Source: Solibacillus sp. FSL K6-1523 (GTDB lineage Bacteria > Bacillota > Bacilli > Bacillales_A > Planococcaceae). From it: 64,000 nt of DNA. Made by a program: the position numbers and the translations under genes. The DNA is taken from positions 1,538,001 through 1,602,000 of the forward strand of contig NZ_JBBOSU010000001.1 in NCBI RefSeq assembly GCF_038005225.1, written 5' to 3'. Under the pieces are notes generated by a model. It did no database searches, was not told where the DNA came from, and worked only from the letters and a program-made list of their open reading frames with translations. Numbering within the stretch: position 1 is the stretch's first letter; every line of letters starts with the position of its first letter. Of the stretch, positions 36,608-45,467 are shown in pieces.

Positions 36608-37228
36608 GTGGATAAAGGAGGTTGTGATTTTTCGCCGATGGAGCTAACAATCAAAGAAGATATTCGCCAAGTCATAACAGCATTACAAAAAAATGTAGAA
36701 ATGATGGGGGATGAAAATTATTGCCTTCTTGGAAATTTTGAGAAAATAAAAGAAGAATTTTTGTCTATTGAAATGAAAGCTGCTACCTTTTATTTAAACT
36801 GTTATTTGTCACCATTTACGGACAAGTACCCGGAATTGTCGACTTGCGTTCAAAATATGTCTAAATTGAAACATGGAGGGTTAATCGTCATTCAACGGGA
36901 GGACCCTCTTCAATCCTTAATGAAACCAGGTATTACAATTGGCGCAGAATTAACCCATTCATTATTAGAATCTATCTTCTTTCCCGGAAATCCACTTCAT
37001 GATGGGGCTGTATTGGTTAGCCGTAATCAGATTGTTTCCGCGGCAAATGTTCTCCCGCTATCAGATCGATTATCAGGTGGGAAAAAACTTGGTACACGAC
37101 ATCGCGCTGCATTAGGGTTATCTGAGCAAAGTGATGCCCTTGTACTCGTAGTATCTGAAGAAACAGGAAGAGTTTCATTTGCGATAGGTGGGAATCTTCA
37201 TCCAATCATTACACATGGCTCTTTATAG
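36608..37228 (+). CDS. cdaS: diadenylate cyclase CdaS-type
   Basis: A 206-residue protein with the helical N-terminal region and C-terminal DAC domain of CdaS, the sporulation-linked diadenylate cyclase of B. subtilis (about 207 residues). It makes c-di-AMP from two ATP. Seen: CDFSP near the start, FYLNCYLSPFTDKYPELS, KHGGLIVIQRED, the active-site HDGAVLV and GTRHRAALGLSE motifs, and VSEETGRVSFAIGG. GTG 36608 with an AAGGAAGG site is chosen; the frame is open upstream to 36569, but that part lies in repeat R3. Confidence 0.88.
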   Translation: MDKGGCDFSPMELTIKEDIRQVITALQKNVEMMGDENYCLLGNFEKIKEEFLSIEMKAATFYLNCYLSPFTDKYPELSTCVQNMSKLKHGGLIVIQREDPLQSLMKPGITIGAELTHSLLESIFFPGNPLHDGAVLVSRNQIVSAANVLPLSDRLSGGKKLGTRHRAALGLSEQSDALVLVVSEETGRVSFAIGGNLHPIITHGSL

Positions 37229-37286
37229 ATATAATAAATTAAAGCCCTAAGAAAGCAAGGTAGAATTTAATATCCTAATCATACGT

Positions 37287-37316
37287 AGCATGCTCAAAAA
37301 AGGGCATGTTTTTTTA
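37287..37316 (+). terminator. weak intrinsic terminator
   Basis: AGCATGC-type arm pairs with GCATG and is followed by TTTTTTT. The stem is only about 5-6 bp, so this is modest evidence. Confidence 0.4.
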
Positions 37317-37377
37317 GGTCAACTACGAAATCTATTCTTGAAATAAATTTGCATAGCATTTTGTATGGCAGGGAAAT

Positions 37378-37550
37378 CGGCTAGTAAATGAAGAAATTTG
37401 GCGAGTAAAACGTAGTTTGGCTAGTTACCGCTTCAATTCGGCTAGTTTTCGATGTATTTGGGCGAGTAACGCCTGAAAAGTGGCTAGTTTCAACCAGTTA
37501 ATGGCGAGTTTACGGAAAAAGTCGGCTAGTTACCGCGGAACAATGGGAAA
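37378..37550. repeat. degenerate 21-bp-period tandem array
   Basis: Eight units begin GGC(T/G)AGT and repeat at almost exactly 21 bp, one unit being 19 bp; for example GGCTAGTTACCGC and GGCGAGTTTACGG. Bases 7-21 vary. The period is a multiple of 3, and one frame reads heptads of the RLVxxxx or WRVxxxx type, but a stop and a 2-bp shift break it. It occupies the gap between cdaS and the aspartate kinase gene. Confidence 0.65.
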
Positions 37551-37792
37551 TCTATTGAAGGAGCGTTATGAAAAAGGCATATTTCTGCAGAAAAACTTAA
37601 TAAAACGCTAATGAAGCTAAAATAATTGATACATTTTAAGTCGTTTAGGACATGTCTTGCTAAGTTTACGCAAAAAACAGCTGATTTTCAAAAAAATTTA
37701 GACATTCTCTATGTTATTACATATAATAGACTGACAAATTCGAAAAATGTTCATATTTCGATTTAATCGAATAGTTAGTTCACAGAATAGTC
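37551..37792. other. gene-poor interval before the aspartate kinase promoter
   Basis: I see no gene and no lysine riboswitch (L-box) elements that I can identify here. An 88-codon frame on the - strand at 37698-37964 overlaps the kinase start and is rejected. Confidence 0.4.
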
Positions 37793-37821
37793 TTGACGTA
37801 AATAGCAAGAATTTGTACACT
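37793..37821 (+). promoter_or_regulatory. sigma-A promoter of the aspartate kinase gene
   Basis: TTGACG at 37793-37798 and TACACT at 37816-37821 with a 17-bp spacer, about 60 bp before the kinase start. Confidence 0.7.
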
Positions 37822-37884
37822 GGGTAAAACCAAATGTTTTTTCGGTAAGTACAAATATTAATTTGACAGTAAGGATATGATGAG

Positions 37885-39246
37885 ATGATTGTATGTAAAT
37901 TTGGCGGGACTTCAGTTGCGAGTGCAGAACAAATCAAAAAAGTGGCAAATATTGTGAAGTCCAATCCTGAAAGAAAGATTATCGCTGTTTCTGCGCCAGG
38001 AAAGCGTTCAGGTGATGATGTTAAAGTAACAGATTTATTAATTGAATTAGCGGATACGGCGTTAGCGAATGGAAATATCGAAGAAAAAATTCAAGCTGTT
38101 GTTGCACGTTATCAAGCCATTACGGATGGGCTAGGTCTTGATTTAACAATGTCGGGGATCATTACTGAAGATTTACGTGAGCGCGTTGCTGCGGATCGTT
38201 CCAATACGGAATTGTTTATTGACAATATTAAAGCAAGTGGTGAAGACAATAATGCCAAACTGATTGCCAGCTATTTTACTTCTATTGGTATGCCTGCAAA
38301 ATATGTTAGTCCAAAAGATAGACTAATTGTGAATGACCGTCCAGAGCGTACGTTTGCAATACGAGAAGCATATGTGAATTTAAATAAATTAAAAGATGAA
38401 AAAGAAATTATTATTTTCCCTGGCTTTTTTGGTTACACAAAAGAAGGGATTTTGCGTACATTTGACCGCGGAGGTTCGGATATTACTGGCTCAATTTTAG
38501 CTTCAGCTGTTGGCGCAGATTTATATGAAAACTTTACAGATGTAGACTGTGTATTTGCAGCGAACCCTAAAATTGTGAATGATCCAGTTGATATAAAAGA
38601 AATTACGTATCGTGAAATGCGTGAACTTTCTTATGCTGGCTTCTCGGTGTTCCATGATGAAGCGTTAATGCCGGTATACAAGCAGGGAATTCCAGTTAAT
38701 ATTAAAAATACAAATAATCCTAGCGCACCAGGAACGCTTATTTTACCAACTCGTTCGCAATCAAATCGTCCGGTAACGGGAATTTCAGCGGATGGTGGAT
38801 TTGCGATTTTATATGTTTCCAAATATTTAATGAACCGTGAAGTTGGTTTTGGTCGCAAGTTGCTACAAATTATTGAAGAAGAAAATATTTCGTATGAACA
38901 TACACCATCTGGATTAGATGATATTTCTGTTATTATGCGTTCAGATCAATTATGTAAGGAAAAAGAAGCGCGTATTATTCAGCGCGTAAAAGATGAGCTA
39001 TGCGCGGATGATGTGCATTTTAGCCATGATTTATCGATGATTGTCATTGTTGGTGAAGGTATGCGTCATAATACGGGTCTTGCAGCGCGTGCAGCATCGG
39101 CTATTTCATCAACAGGAGCTAATATTGAGATGATTAACCAAGGTTCATCAGAAGTAAGCTTAGTATTCGGTGTGCGATCTGAATTTGAAAATCAGATTTT
39201 AAAAGGCCTTTATCAAGAGTTTTTTGCAACGATTCCATCTTTATAA
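37885..39246 (+). CDS. aspartate kinase (YclM/ThrD-type, threonine-branch)
   Basis: A 453-residue aspartokinase that phosphorylates L-aspartate, the first step to lysine, threonine and methionine. Seen: KFGGTSVAS at the start, SAPGKRSGDD, ASGEDNNAKLIASYF, FPGFFGYTKEG, RGGSDITGSILA, FTDVDCVFAANPKIV and FSVFHDEALMPVYKQGIPV. The C-terminal third carries two ACT regulatory domains (SKYLMNREVGFG and MINQGSSEVSLVFG). Length and sequence match B. subtilis YclM as I recall it, one of three aspartokinases there. It stands alone, with its own promoter and terminator. Confidence 0.93.
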   Translation: MIVCKFGGTSVASAEQIKKVANIVKSNPERKIIAVSAPGKRSGDDVKVTDLLIELADTALANGNIEEKIQAVVARYQAITDGLGLDLTMSGIITEDLRERVAADRSNTELFIDNIKASGEDNNAKLIASYFTSIGMPAKYVSPKDRLIVNDRPERTFAIREAYVNLNKLKDEKEIIIFPGFFGYTKEGILRTFDRGGSDITGSILASAVGADLYENFTDVDCVFAANPKIVNDPVDIKEITYREMRELSYAGFSVFHDEALMPVYKQGIPVNIKNTNNPSAPGTLILPTRSQSNRPVTGISADGGFAILYVSKYLMNREVGFGRKLLQIIEEENISYEHTPSGLDDISVIMRSDQLCKEKEARIIQRVKDELCADDVHFSHDLSMIVIVGEGMRHNTGLAARAASAISSTGANIEMINQGSSEVSLVFGVRSEFENQILKGLYQEFFATIPSL

Positions 39247-39265
39247 ATTAGATAAATTTACCGGA

Positions 39266-39302
39266 GGGGTATTTTGGCGACATGTCAAAATACCTTTTTA
39301 GT
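39266..39302 (+). terminator. intrinsic terminator
   Basis: GGTATTTTG and CAAAATACC pair perfectly around a 9-base loop, then TTTTTAG. Directly after the aspartate kinase gene. Confidence 0.82.
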
Positions 39303-39364
39303 TTATTTTTAAATCAACTCCATGTAAAATATACGATAGAGGGTATATGAAAGGGGACAAAACG

Positions 39365-40060
39365 ATGAAAATTGAATTATTTTCGGATTTTGCTTGTCCA
39401 TTTTGTTATATTGCAAAAACAAGATTACAGCAAGCAATCCAGCAATTAAATTTAGATGATACGGTAGAAATTGAATATAAAGCGTATCAATTAGATCCGG
39501 GAGCTTCTAAAATAGATGCACGACAATTTTATGATGATTTATATGAGAATAAAGGACAACGGGCAGAAAAAGTGAAGCAATTAACAGAGTCGATTCAAGC
39601 TCATGGGGATGAGGTTGGACTCACGTTTAACTTTGACGCGATTCAGCTAGCTAATACAGAAAATGCCCATCGCCTAAGTAAATTAGCTAAAACACTCGGC
39701 AAGGAAACGCAATTTATAGATACAATGATGGAAACGTATTTTACAAAAGGGATTAATTTAAATGATGAAGCGCAATTATTGGCAATTTGTGAACGAGTAA
39801 ATATTCCGAAACAGCAAGCGATTGACGTTTTACATTCGACTCAATTTGCTGAAGAACTTGCGAATGACCGTTATGATGCGCAACAACTTCAAATAACGAG
39901 CGTCCCTTTTTTCATTTTTGAAAATCAATATGGTATTAAAGGTGTCGAGCCAATTGAAATTTTCACAAAAACTTTATTACAAGCACAGCAAGTGGTAAAC
40001 AAAAGATTAGAAGTGACTGGCAATGACCTTACTTGTGGTCAGGATGGTTGTTCATTATAA
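39365..40060 (+). CDS. DsbA-family oxidoreductase (FrnE-like)
   Basis: A 231-residue thioredoxin-fold protein. CPFC at residues 11-14 after the first strand (KIELFSDFACPFC), helical insert, and the cis-Pro region ITSVPFFIF fit the DsbA/FrnE group, cytoplasmic thiol oxidoreductases or isomerases. A further cysteine pair, CGQDGC, is at the C-terminus. No signal peptide, so cytoplasmic. ATG 39365 has an AAAGGGG site; the ATG 18 bp upstream does not. Confidence 0.88.
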   Translation: MKIELFSDFACPFCYIAKTRLQQAIQQLNLDDTVEIEYKAYQLDPGASKIDARQFYDDLYENKGQRAEKVKQLTESIQAHGDEVGLTFNFDAIQLANTENAHRLSKLAKTLGKETQFIDTMMETYFTKGINLNDEAQLLAICERVNIPKQQAIDVLHSTQFAEELANDRYDAQQLQITSVPFFIFENQYGIKGVEPIEIFTKTLLQAQQVVNKRLEVTGNDLTCGQDGCSL

Positions 40061-40062
40061 AA

Positions 40063-40110
40063 AATAAAGTTCGATTTCTTTGGAATAAGAAATCGGACTT
40101 TATTTTTTTA
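40063..40110 (+). terminator. intrinsic terminator
   Basis: AATAAAGT-CGATTTCTT pairs with AAGAAATCG-ACTTTATT, followed by a T-run. Ends the DsbA-like gene. Confidence 0.82.
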
Positions 40111-40201
40111 TGAAACAAGGGTGTCACATCAAAATAAATGAATAAATAGTTTTCTGAATATGATATAGTTGTTTTGAAACGTTATAGGAGGTTATTCAAA
40201 G

Positions 40202-41116
40202 GTGACATTTCTATCTAAATTACCTATCGCAACAGGGGGGCTTATGCTAGCTCTTGTGTCATTATCTAAACTATATAGCTTGATGGATATGACCATTATG
40301 AGCGCGGTATTTTTCCTATGTGGACTCCCATTATTTTTATTATTATTCGCAAAGATTCTATTTGCATTTCCGTCCGTTGTACAAGATATGCAAAATCCGA
40401 TTATTGCATCTATATCGCCAACAATTCCAATGGGAACAATGGTTTTGGCAAATATTATGGAAAACTATTCATTATTAGCGCCAATGGCATCAATCATTTG
40501 GTATGTAGCAATTGTGATGCAATTAATGATTGTCGGTTATTTTGGTTATAATTTTATTTGGAAGAAAACATTCACTTTGCAAGATGTTTATCCAAGCTGG
40601 TTTATTATTTTCGTTGGACTCGGTATTATTCCGAATACGATAAGCAGTCAAAACCCACAGTTTGCGCAGTGGATTTTTTGGATTGTGTTGATCAATTACA
40701 TAATATTGCTGCCAATGGTTATTGTACGTTTGTTGAAGCATAAACTAGGGGAGCCAGCTAAACCATTGTTAACGCTTTTGGCTGCACCGGGATCGATTTG
40801 TCTAGCAGGCTATTTGAATTTATTTGATACATATGAGAATTGGCTTGTCTTTATATTACTCATCATTTCCCAGGCAATGTATATCGTTGTGCTCGTAAAG
40901 TTGCCGAAATTATTGCAACTTCCTTTTTATCCAAGTTTTGCAGCATTTACATTTCCGTTAGTTATTAGTGCAACAGCTTTAGTAACAACTGCAAATGCCA
41001 TGAACATCCCTTCTTTTAATTGGCTTGCGGGAATTGAAGTTTTCATCGCGTCATGTGTTGTTGTATATGTGTTCGTGCGGTATAATATTTACTTTATTCA
41101 TTTGAGAACCGCTTAA
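40202..41116 (+). CDS. TDT-family (TehA/SLAC1-like) transporter
   Basis: A 304-residue protein with ten closely packed helices and short loops (LPIATGGLMLALVSLSKL, SAVFFLCGLPLFLLLFAKILF, PLLTLLAAPGSICLAGYLNLF and others). The start PIATGGL and the later AAPGS are typical of the tellurite-resistance/dicarboxylate transporter family, many of which are anion channels. GTG 40202 follows an AGGAGG site. It begins a run of three closely spaced genes. Confidence 0.78.
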   Translation: MTFLSKLPIATGGLMLALVSLSKLYSLMDMTIMSAVFFLCGLPLFLLLFAKILFAFPSVVQDMQNPIIASISPTIPMGTMVLANIMENYSLLAPMASIIWYVAIVMQLMIVGYFGYNFIWKKTFTLQDVYPSWFIIFVGLGIIPNTISSQNPQFAQWIFWIVLINYIILLPMVIVRLLKHKLGEPAKPLLTLLAAPGSICLAGYLNLFDTYENWLVFILLIISQAMYIVVLVKLPKLLQLPFYPSFAAFTFPLVISATALVTTANAMNIPSFNWLAGIEVFIASCVVVYVFVRYNIYFIHLRTA

Positions 41117-41142
41117 AAAGTGAAATCTAGAAGGGGTTATTT

Positions 41143-41673
41143 ATGCAAAAATATACTTATGAAGCATTAGCGGATATTACATCAACGGCACCGCAAGCAA
41201 TTTTGAATGAAGGCTTGCAACCAGTTTTATCCTTACGTCGTGTTTACAGTAATCGGTTAAAAAAATTATTAGATGGTTATTTTGATCATCGCTATTTTTT
41301 GAAATATGAAGTATTAAACTTAGACGGAAGTTGTTTATTTGAAGTGAAGAAAATTTTCCGTCGAGGGAAAGTATGGTTTGAAGGGAAGGACCACGCAACA
41401 GGTGAGAAATACATCATCAATTATGAAAATTGGCGAATTGGTGTGCCAGAATTATTTATTACCCATAAAAATTTCAAAATGAAGATCGATAAAGAAATGG
41501 AAACGTGGTCGAATTTCCTAGTCGGCGAACAAGTTGTCGCGAGATGGTTAGCAGTTTATGATGAAGAGCAAAATAGATTTCACATTACATTAGAGCTATC
41601 TGAGCAGGCGCCGATTCAAAATGTAGCCTTTTATATTGCAATCGCGCAAGCAACTTTATTTATTGGGGTATAG
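41143..41673 (+). CDS. tubby C-terminal domain-like (LOR) protein
   Basis: A 176-residue soluble protein, beta-rich. FLKYEVLNLDGSCLFEVKKIF and YIINYENWRIGVPELFITHKN, then VGEQVVARWLAVYDEEQNRFHI, resemble the LURP-one-related/tubby-like proteins of Bacillales, whose role is unknown. GGGG site before ATG 41143. It lies 26 bp after the TDT gene and 12 bp before the next. The call rests on recalled motif order. Confidence 0.6.
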   Translation: MQKYTYEALADITSTAPQAILNEGLQPVLSLRRVYSNRLKKLLDGYFDHRYFLKYEVLNLDGSCLFEVKKIFRRGKVWFEGKDHATGEKYIINYENWRIGVPELFITHKNFKMKIDKEMETWSNFLVGEQVVARWLAVYDEEQNRFHITLELSEQAPIQNVAFYIAIAQATLFIGV

Positions 41674-41685
41674 GAGAGATAAAGA

Positions 41686-41922
41686 ATGAACGTCGTTTTT
41701 GTCATTACCGAAACAGCAGAAGAAGTGTTAGAAATGGTTTCAAATGATGTCGCAGGATTATTAGCGGCAGTGAAAGGGGATAGTGTGTCATTTCCTTTTG
41801 GCACATTTCAATATGATTGCCATACGTTAGATCATTATTTAGTCGATAGTGAGTATCGCCAGGAATTAGTCATCTATTTAAAGGCCGAGGAGAAAAGAAA
41901 TCCAACCATTCCGACGTTTTAA
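41686..41922 (+). CDS. small hypothetical protein
   Basis: A 78-residue acidic protein that I do not recognise (MNVVFVITETAEEVLEMV then FGTFQYDCHTLDHYL). No membrane segment. GGAGAG site before the ATG. It follows the tubby-like gene by 12 bp and ends before a clear terminator, so it closes that transcription unit. Confidence 0.6.
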   Translation: MNVVFVITETAEEVLEMVSNDVAGLLAAVKGDSVSFPFGTFQYDCHTLDHYLVDSEYRQELVIYLKAEEKRNPTIPTF

Positions 41923-41965
41923 AAGGGATCAATCAACTTTAAAATAATTTAATACTATATTACTA

Positions 41966-42006
41966 AAACATCAATTAGGGGAAAGTACTTATTGATGTTT
42001 TTTGTA
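41966..42006 (+). terminator. intrinsic terminator
   Basis: AAACATCAAT pairs with ATTGATGTTT around a 15-base loop and is followed by TTTTG. It ends the three-gene TDT unit. Confidence 0.78.
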
Positions 42007-42055
42007 AATAGCGAGAGCCCTAGTATTAATGGATATTACGAAAAGGGGGATTAAA

Positions 42056-42967
42056 ATGCGCCATTTTTTAACGGTAAATCAAAATAAGATTGAGGTCCTT
42101 CAAAAAGGGAGAAATGGGATTCCGATAATAATTTTAACAGGGATGGGCTGTTCATTTGACGAATGGTATGAAGTGACCGAGACATTAAGTCAATCAAACC
42201 GAGTCATTATGATTCATAGACCGGGGCTTGGAGAAAGTGAATTTCGCAATGAAGAACGCAATACACAAGCTGTTGTTAATGAAATAAATGAGATAATCCA
42301 TTTACTTAAATTATGTGAACCTCTCCTTTTAGTTGGCCATTCCTATGGTGGGCTATGTGTACAGCATTTTGTGAAAATACATCCTAAAAAAGTTGCTGGA
42401 ATCGTATTAGTAGATTCTACTTCTGTAGATTTAAAAAGTTTAGATGATTTGGAATTACTTGTTTTAAATGAAGATTCAACCGACGAATATTGGATGGAAA
42501 AATGTCATGCTTATTCTCGAATGAAAAGGGAAGAATTAAGTGCAATTATTAAGCCTGCTTTAACAGAAAAACAAAAGGAATTTCCAAATGATATTCAACA
42601 ACGTTTACTAAACTTCCAATTAAATCCGGATTTATACAAGTCAATGCATTCTGAAATTAGCAATTGGAAGAAGGACGGAGAGAATATCAAAAATTTGATC
42701 AAACACCTTGATATCCCTTTAATTGTGATTGGCCGTGATCAGGAGCATTGCATTAGGTTAGGGATTATGGAAGGTTTACCGGAGTGGGAGGTAAGATTGT
42801 TTGAAGAAAAGTGGCAAGAACTTATTAGAAATCAAGTTAATTTTACTTCAAATGGTAAATTGATAGTGGCTCAAAATTCTGGTCATTGTATTCATATGGA
42901 TAGACCTGATATTATCGTTCAATCCATTCGTGAAATGAAGTCCATAATCAATTACGCCGAGACGTAA
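42056..42967 (+). CDS. alpha/beta hydrolase
   Basis: A 303-residue hydrolase. Seen: LTGMGCSFDEW (oxyanion strand), HRPGLGESEF, the nucleophile elbow GHSYGGLC near residue 98, GIVLVDST, IPLIVIGRDQEH (acid region) and NSGHCIHMD (catalytic His). No signal peptide. ATG 42056 has an AAGGGGG site; ATG 42029 lacks one. Its stop codon lies inside a hairpin identical in type to the terminal module of the dispersed repeat. Substrate unknown. Confidence 0.83.
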   Translation: MRHFLTVNQNKIEVLQKGRNGIPIIILTGMGCSFDEWYEVTETLSQSNRVIMIHRPGLGESEFRNEERNTQAVVNEINEIIHLLKLCEPLLLVGHSYGGLCVQHFVKIHPKKVAGIVLVDSTSVDLKSLDDLELLVLNEDSTDEYWMEKCHAYSRMKREELSAIIKPALTEKQKEFPNDIQQRLLNFQLNPDLYKSMHSEISNWKKDGENIKNLIKHLDIPLIVIGRDQEHCIRLGIMEGLPEWEVRLFEEKWQELIRNQVNFTSNGKLIVAQNSGHCIHMDRPDIIVQSIREMKSIINYAET

Positions 42968-42974
42968 TTGATTG
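42948..42974 (+). repeat. solo terminal hairpin of the dispersed repeat (R5)
   Basis: ATCAATTACG and CGTAATTGAT pair around a short loop, as in the terminal hairpins of R3 and R4. It spans the hydrolase stop codon and so also serves as its probable terminator. No other module of the repeat is seen nearby. Confidence 0.65.
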
Positions 42975-42979
42975 TAAAA

Positions 42980-43225
42980 TCATTGTAATTTCTTCAGTCT
43001 CACTAAGTCATTCGTTTCCGATGAAAAATCAACTCGCATTTGATCTAACTCAATCTTCATCTTCTCTGTTTCAATAATGAAGTTTTTTTGTCTTATTTTT
43101 TCAAGTTCAATCTCATCCTTCATCATATCGGCTTTAATTTTAGCAAGTCTTCGTTGATGATCGGTAACAATGGCTGTGATTGGTACAGTCATGACAATCC
43201 CTACGATTATGATCGCTGTTAACAT
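42980..43225 (-). CDS. small membrane-anchored coiled-coil protein
   Basis: An 81-residue protein with one N-terminal helix (LTAIIIVGIVMTVPITAIV) followed by a charged, coiled-coil-like tail (MKDEIELEKIRQKNFIIETEKMKIEL). Membrane-anchored with a cytoplasmic coil is likely. No family recognised. An AAGGAGTC site precedes the ATG. It stands alone. Confidence 0.55.
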   Translation of the reverse strand: MLTAIIIVGIVMTVPITAIVTDHQRRLAKIKADMMKDEIELEKIRQKNFIIETEKMKIELDQMRVDFSSETNDLVRLKKLQ

Positions 43226-43410
43226 GTGATCGACTCCTTACAATTCCTTGTTTTTTCCATTATATCTTAAGATGCTTTAAAATTAAATAGTACATCCTTT
43301 ATTTTAGGAATCCCGCTATATACAATTGAATTGTAAAATTATTGCTAAAATTTATTTTTATTAATGTTATAATGAGTATTTGGTGATCAATACAAATTGG
43401 TGGTGATAAA

Positions 43411-45000
43411 GTGCTTACGATTTTTGGGGGAATTGGTCTCTTTTTATTAGGGATGACCATGTTGACGAATGGCTTAAAGGAAATTGCTGGAGATGCATTA
43501 AAGCGTTGGCTCAATACATTTACAAAAGGTCGCATCAGTGCCGTTATTTCAGGTGCAGTCATGACTATGCTCGTGCAATCCTCGACAGCGACAACGCTTT
43601 TAACTATTGGTTTTGTAAGTGCGGGTTTACTTACTTTTATGCAATCCATAGGTGTGATAATCGGGGCAAATATTGGGAGTACAAGCACAGGTTGGATTAT
43701 TTCATTAATCGGCTTTAAAATTAGCTTGCAATCGATGGCATTGCCAATCATTGGTGTCGGTGTATTCATGTCACTAATCGCACCGAATGATGTGAAAAAA
43801 TTCGGTGGGGTCCTCGCTGGATTTGGCCTTTTATTTTTAGGGATTGATATGCTGCAACAAGGGATGGGCGCCGCACAAGATTTGATTTCATTTGATGCGA
43901 TTCCGGCAGATTCTTTTGTATCTATATTTTTACTAATCGTCATCGGAATTGTGATGACGGTCATTATGCAAGCTTCCAGTGCGGCAATGGCGGCAACGTT
44001 GGCGGCGTTGTTTGCAGGAGCGATAGACTTTGAACAGGCGGCGTATTTAGTTATCGGACAAAATATTGGAACAACGGCAACGGCATTATTTGCGGCGATA
44101 GGGGCTTCTGTTTCAGCAAAACGGACGGCTATGACGCATTTATTATTCAATATTATTACGGCCGTTATTGTTACGATTGTTTTCCCGTATTTTTTACAGG
44201 CGACGAAATGGTTTACAATTTTAATTGCAGGGGAATTTGAACAAACATTAGGATTAGCGATTTTCCATACATTATTTAGTTTGGTAGGGGCGTGTATTTT
44301 TATACCGCTGATGCAACCATTCGCCAATTTACTAATGAAAATTGTACCAGAACGCGAAAATGCACTGACACGAAATTTAGATGCCAGTTTGGTTACGATG
44401 CCTTCTGTTGCGATTGATGTCTCTTTTAAAACGTTACGAGAGATTATGATTGAGTTGACGAAAGCATTGCAACAGTTAATTACGATGAAAAAGGTGACGA
44501 TTGAATACGAAAAGAAAATGTTAGAAGTGGAAGAGGCAATTGATATTACGCGGTCGTTTTTAGATGGGATTCTCGTAACATCGAAGCGTGAACGATTAAA
44601 GCTTATTTCGATTTTACATACGTTAGATCACTTAACTCGATTAATTAAAGTGTTACGAGAACAGCAAAAAGTAGAAGCGATTTATTTACAAGAAAAAATG
44701 ATGCAGCAGTGGCAGACAATTTTAACAACGATTGAAGATAAAATTTCACAAGATGAAAAACTGCTCGATATTTCATTAATATTAGAGCAAACTTCTCAAG
44801 AAATGGCACAAGAGCGTCGAAATAAACGCAATCAATACTTTGAACGTTCTGTAGCCAATGAAACGCAGCTAGATTTAGCTGTTTCCAAAGTGGAGGCATT
44901 ATTATGGATTGACCGTCTCGTGTATCATTATTGGCGAGCGACTGCACGAATGGCTGAGTTTCAATCCATTAACGAAGACGCAACACATCATAAATCATAA
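43411..45000 (+). CDS. Na/Pi cotransporter family protein with PhoU-like tail
   Basis: A 529-residue protein. Residues 1-310 have about eight helices in two inverted-repeat units, each with the QSSTATT-type motif (MLVQSSTATTLLTIG, and VIMQASSAAMAATLA), typical of NptA/PNaS sodium-phosphate cotransporters. Residues about 340-510 are soluble and helical like PhoU. GTG 43411 starts directly on LTIFGGIGLFLLGM. It would import phosphate with Na+. It is a single-gene unit with a terminator. Confidence 0.9.
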   Translation: MLTIFGGIGLFLLGMTMLTNGLKEIAGDALKRWLNTFTKGRISAVISGAVMTMLVQSSTATTLLTIGFVSAGLLTFMQSIGVIIGANIGSTSTGWIISLIGFKISLQSMALPIIGVGVFMSLIAPNDVKKFGGVLAGFGLLFLGIDMLQQGMGAAQDLISFDAIPADSFVSIFLLIVIGIVMTVIMQASSAAMAATLAALFAGAIDFEQAAYLVIGQNIGTTATALFAAIGASVSAKRTAMTHLLFNIITAVIVTIVFPYFLQATKWFTILIAGEFEQTLGLAIFHTLFSLVGACIFIPLMQPFANLLMKIVPERENALTRNLDASLVTMPSVAIDVSFKTLREIMIELTKALQQLITMKKVTIEYEKKMLEVEEAIDITRSFLDGILVTSKRERLKLISILHTLDHLTRLIKVLREQQKVEAIYLQEKMMQQWQTILTTIEDKISQDEKLLDISLILEQTSQEMAQERRNKRNQYFERSVANETQLDLAVSKVEALLWIDRLVYHYWRATARMAEFQSINEDATHHKS

Positions 45001-45036
45001 AGGTAGCACTATAATTTTCACGAATTTCATAAAACT

Positions 45037-45078
45037 AAAACAGGTGAATTCGACATTGCCAAATTCATCTGTTTTTAT
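45037..45078. terminator. intrinsic terminator
   Basis: AACAGGTGAATT pairs with AATTCATCTGTT (one G-T) around an 11-base loop, followed by TTTATTTTATT. It lies between the Na/Pi gene and the convergent small gene. Confidence 0.72.
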
Positions 45079-45091
45079 TTTATTAAGGAGA

Positions 45092-45286
45092 TTACCGAGT
45101 ATGTTTTTTTTCAATTTTCATGCCTATAATTCGAACGACAATTCCAATAAGGATAAATACCCAACCAATGCCAACGAAAACATAATTTAATGTTTTACCG
45201 GCTTCTGGAAGGACATCAAATAGCCCTAAACAAACTACGACAATTCCTGAAAAGGATATTAAAAACCCTGCTGTTACGATGCTCAA
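45092..45286 (-). CDS. small two-helix membrane protein
   Basis: A 64-residue hydrophobic protein with two helices (VTAGFLISFSGIVVVCLGLF and VFVGIGWVFILIGIVVRIIG) and a basic C-terminus (KIEKKHTR). It starts at TTG 45286, 7 bp after an AGAGGTG site. No family recognised. It probably lies in the cytoplasmic membrane with the charged tail inside. Confidence 0.5.
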   Translation of the reverse strand: MSIVTAGFLISFSGIVVVCLGLFDVLPEAGKTLNYVFVGIGWVFILIGIVVRIIGMKIEKKHTR

Positions 45287-45467
45287 TTATTTCACCTCTG
45301 GAAAAATTCTACCACGAGGTGAATATGAATACAATAATACTGCGTGTTCAATACATCACATTAATAGTTAGTAGGTGAAAGTATTCATTTTTAAAATTCA
45401 CTAAATATTTGAAACTTTAACTTAATTAAACTCGTCTTATAATAAGAGGATCGGAGGATGATTTAGT

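Noticed and set aside
37378-37550. Possible CRISPR array
   Set aside because: The repeat is only a heptamer at 21-bp spacing with no long constant repeat and no cas genes.
37551-37884. Lysine riboswitch before aspartate kinase
   Set aside because: No L-box elements were recognised; a plain sigma-A promoter is close to the start.
43299-44327. 342-codon frame on the - strand
   Set aside because: It lies antisense to the Na/Pi cotransporter gene, whose frame carries clear family motifs; the antisense product is low-complexity (rich in Ile, Ala, Pro, Asn) with no ribosome binding site.
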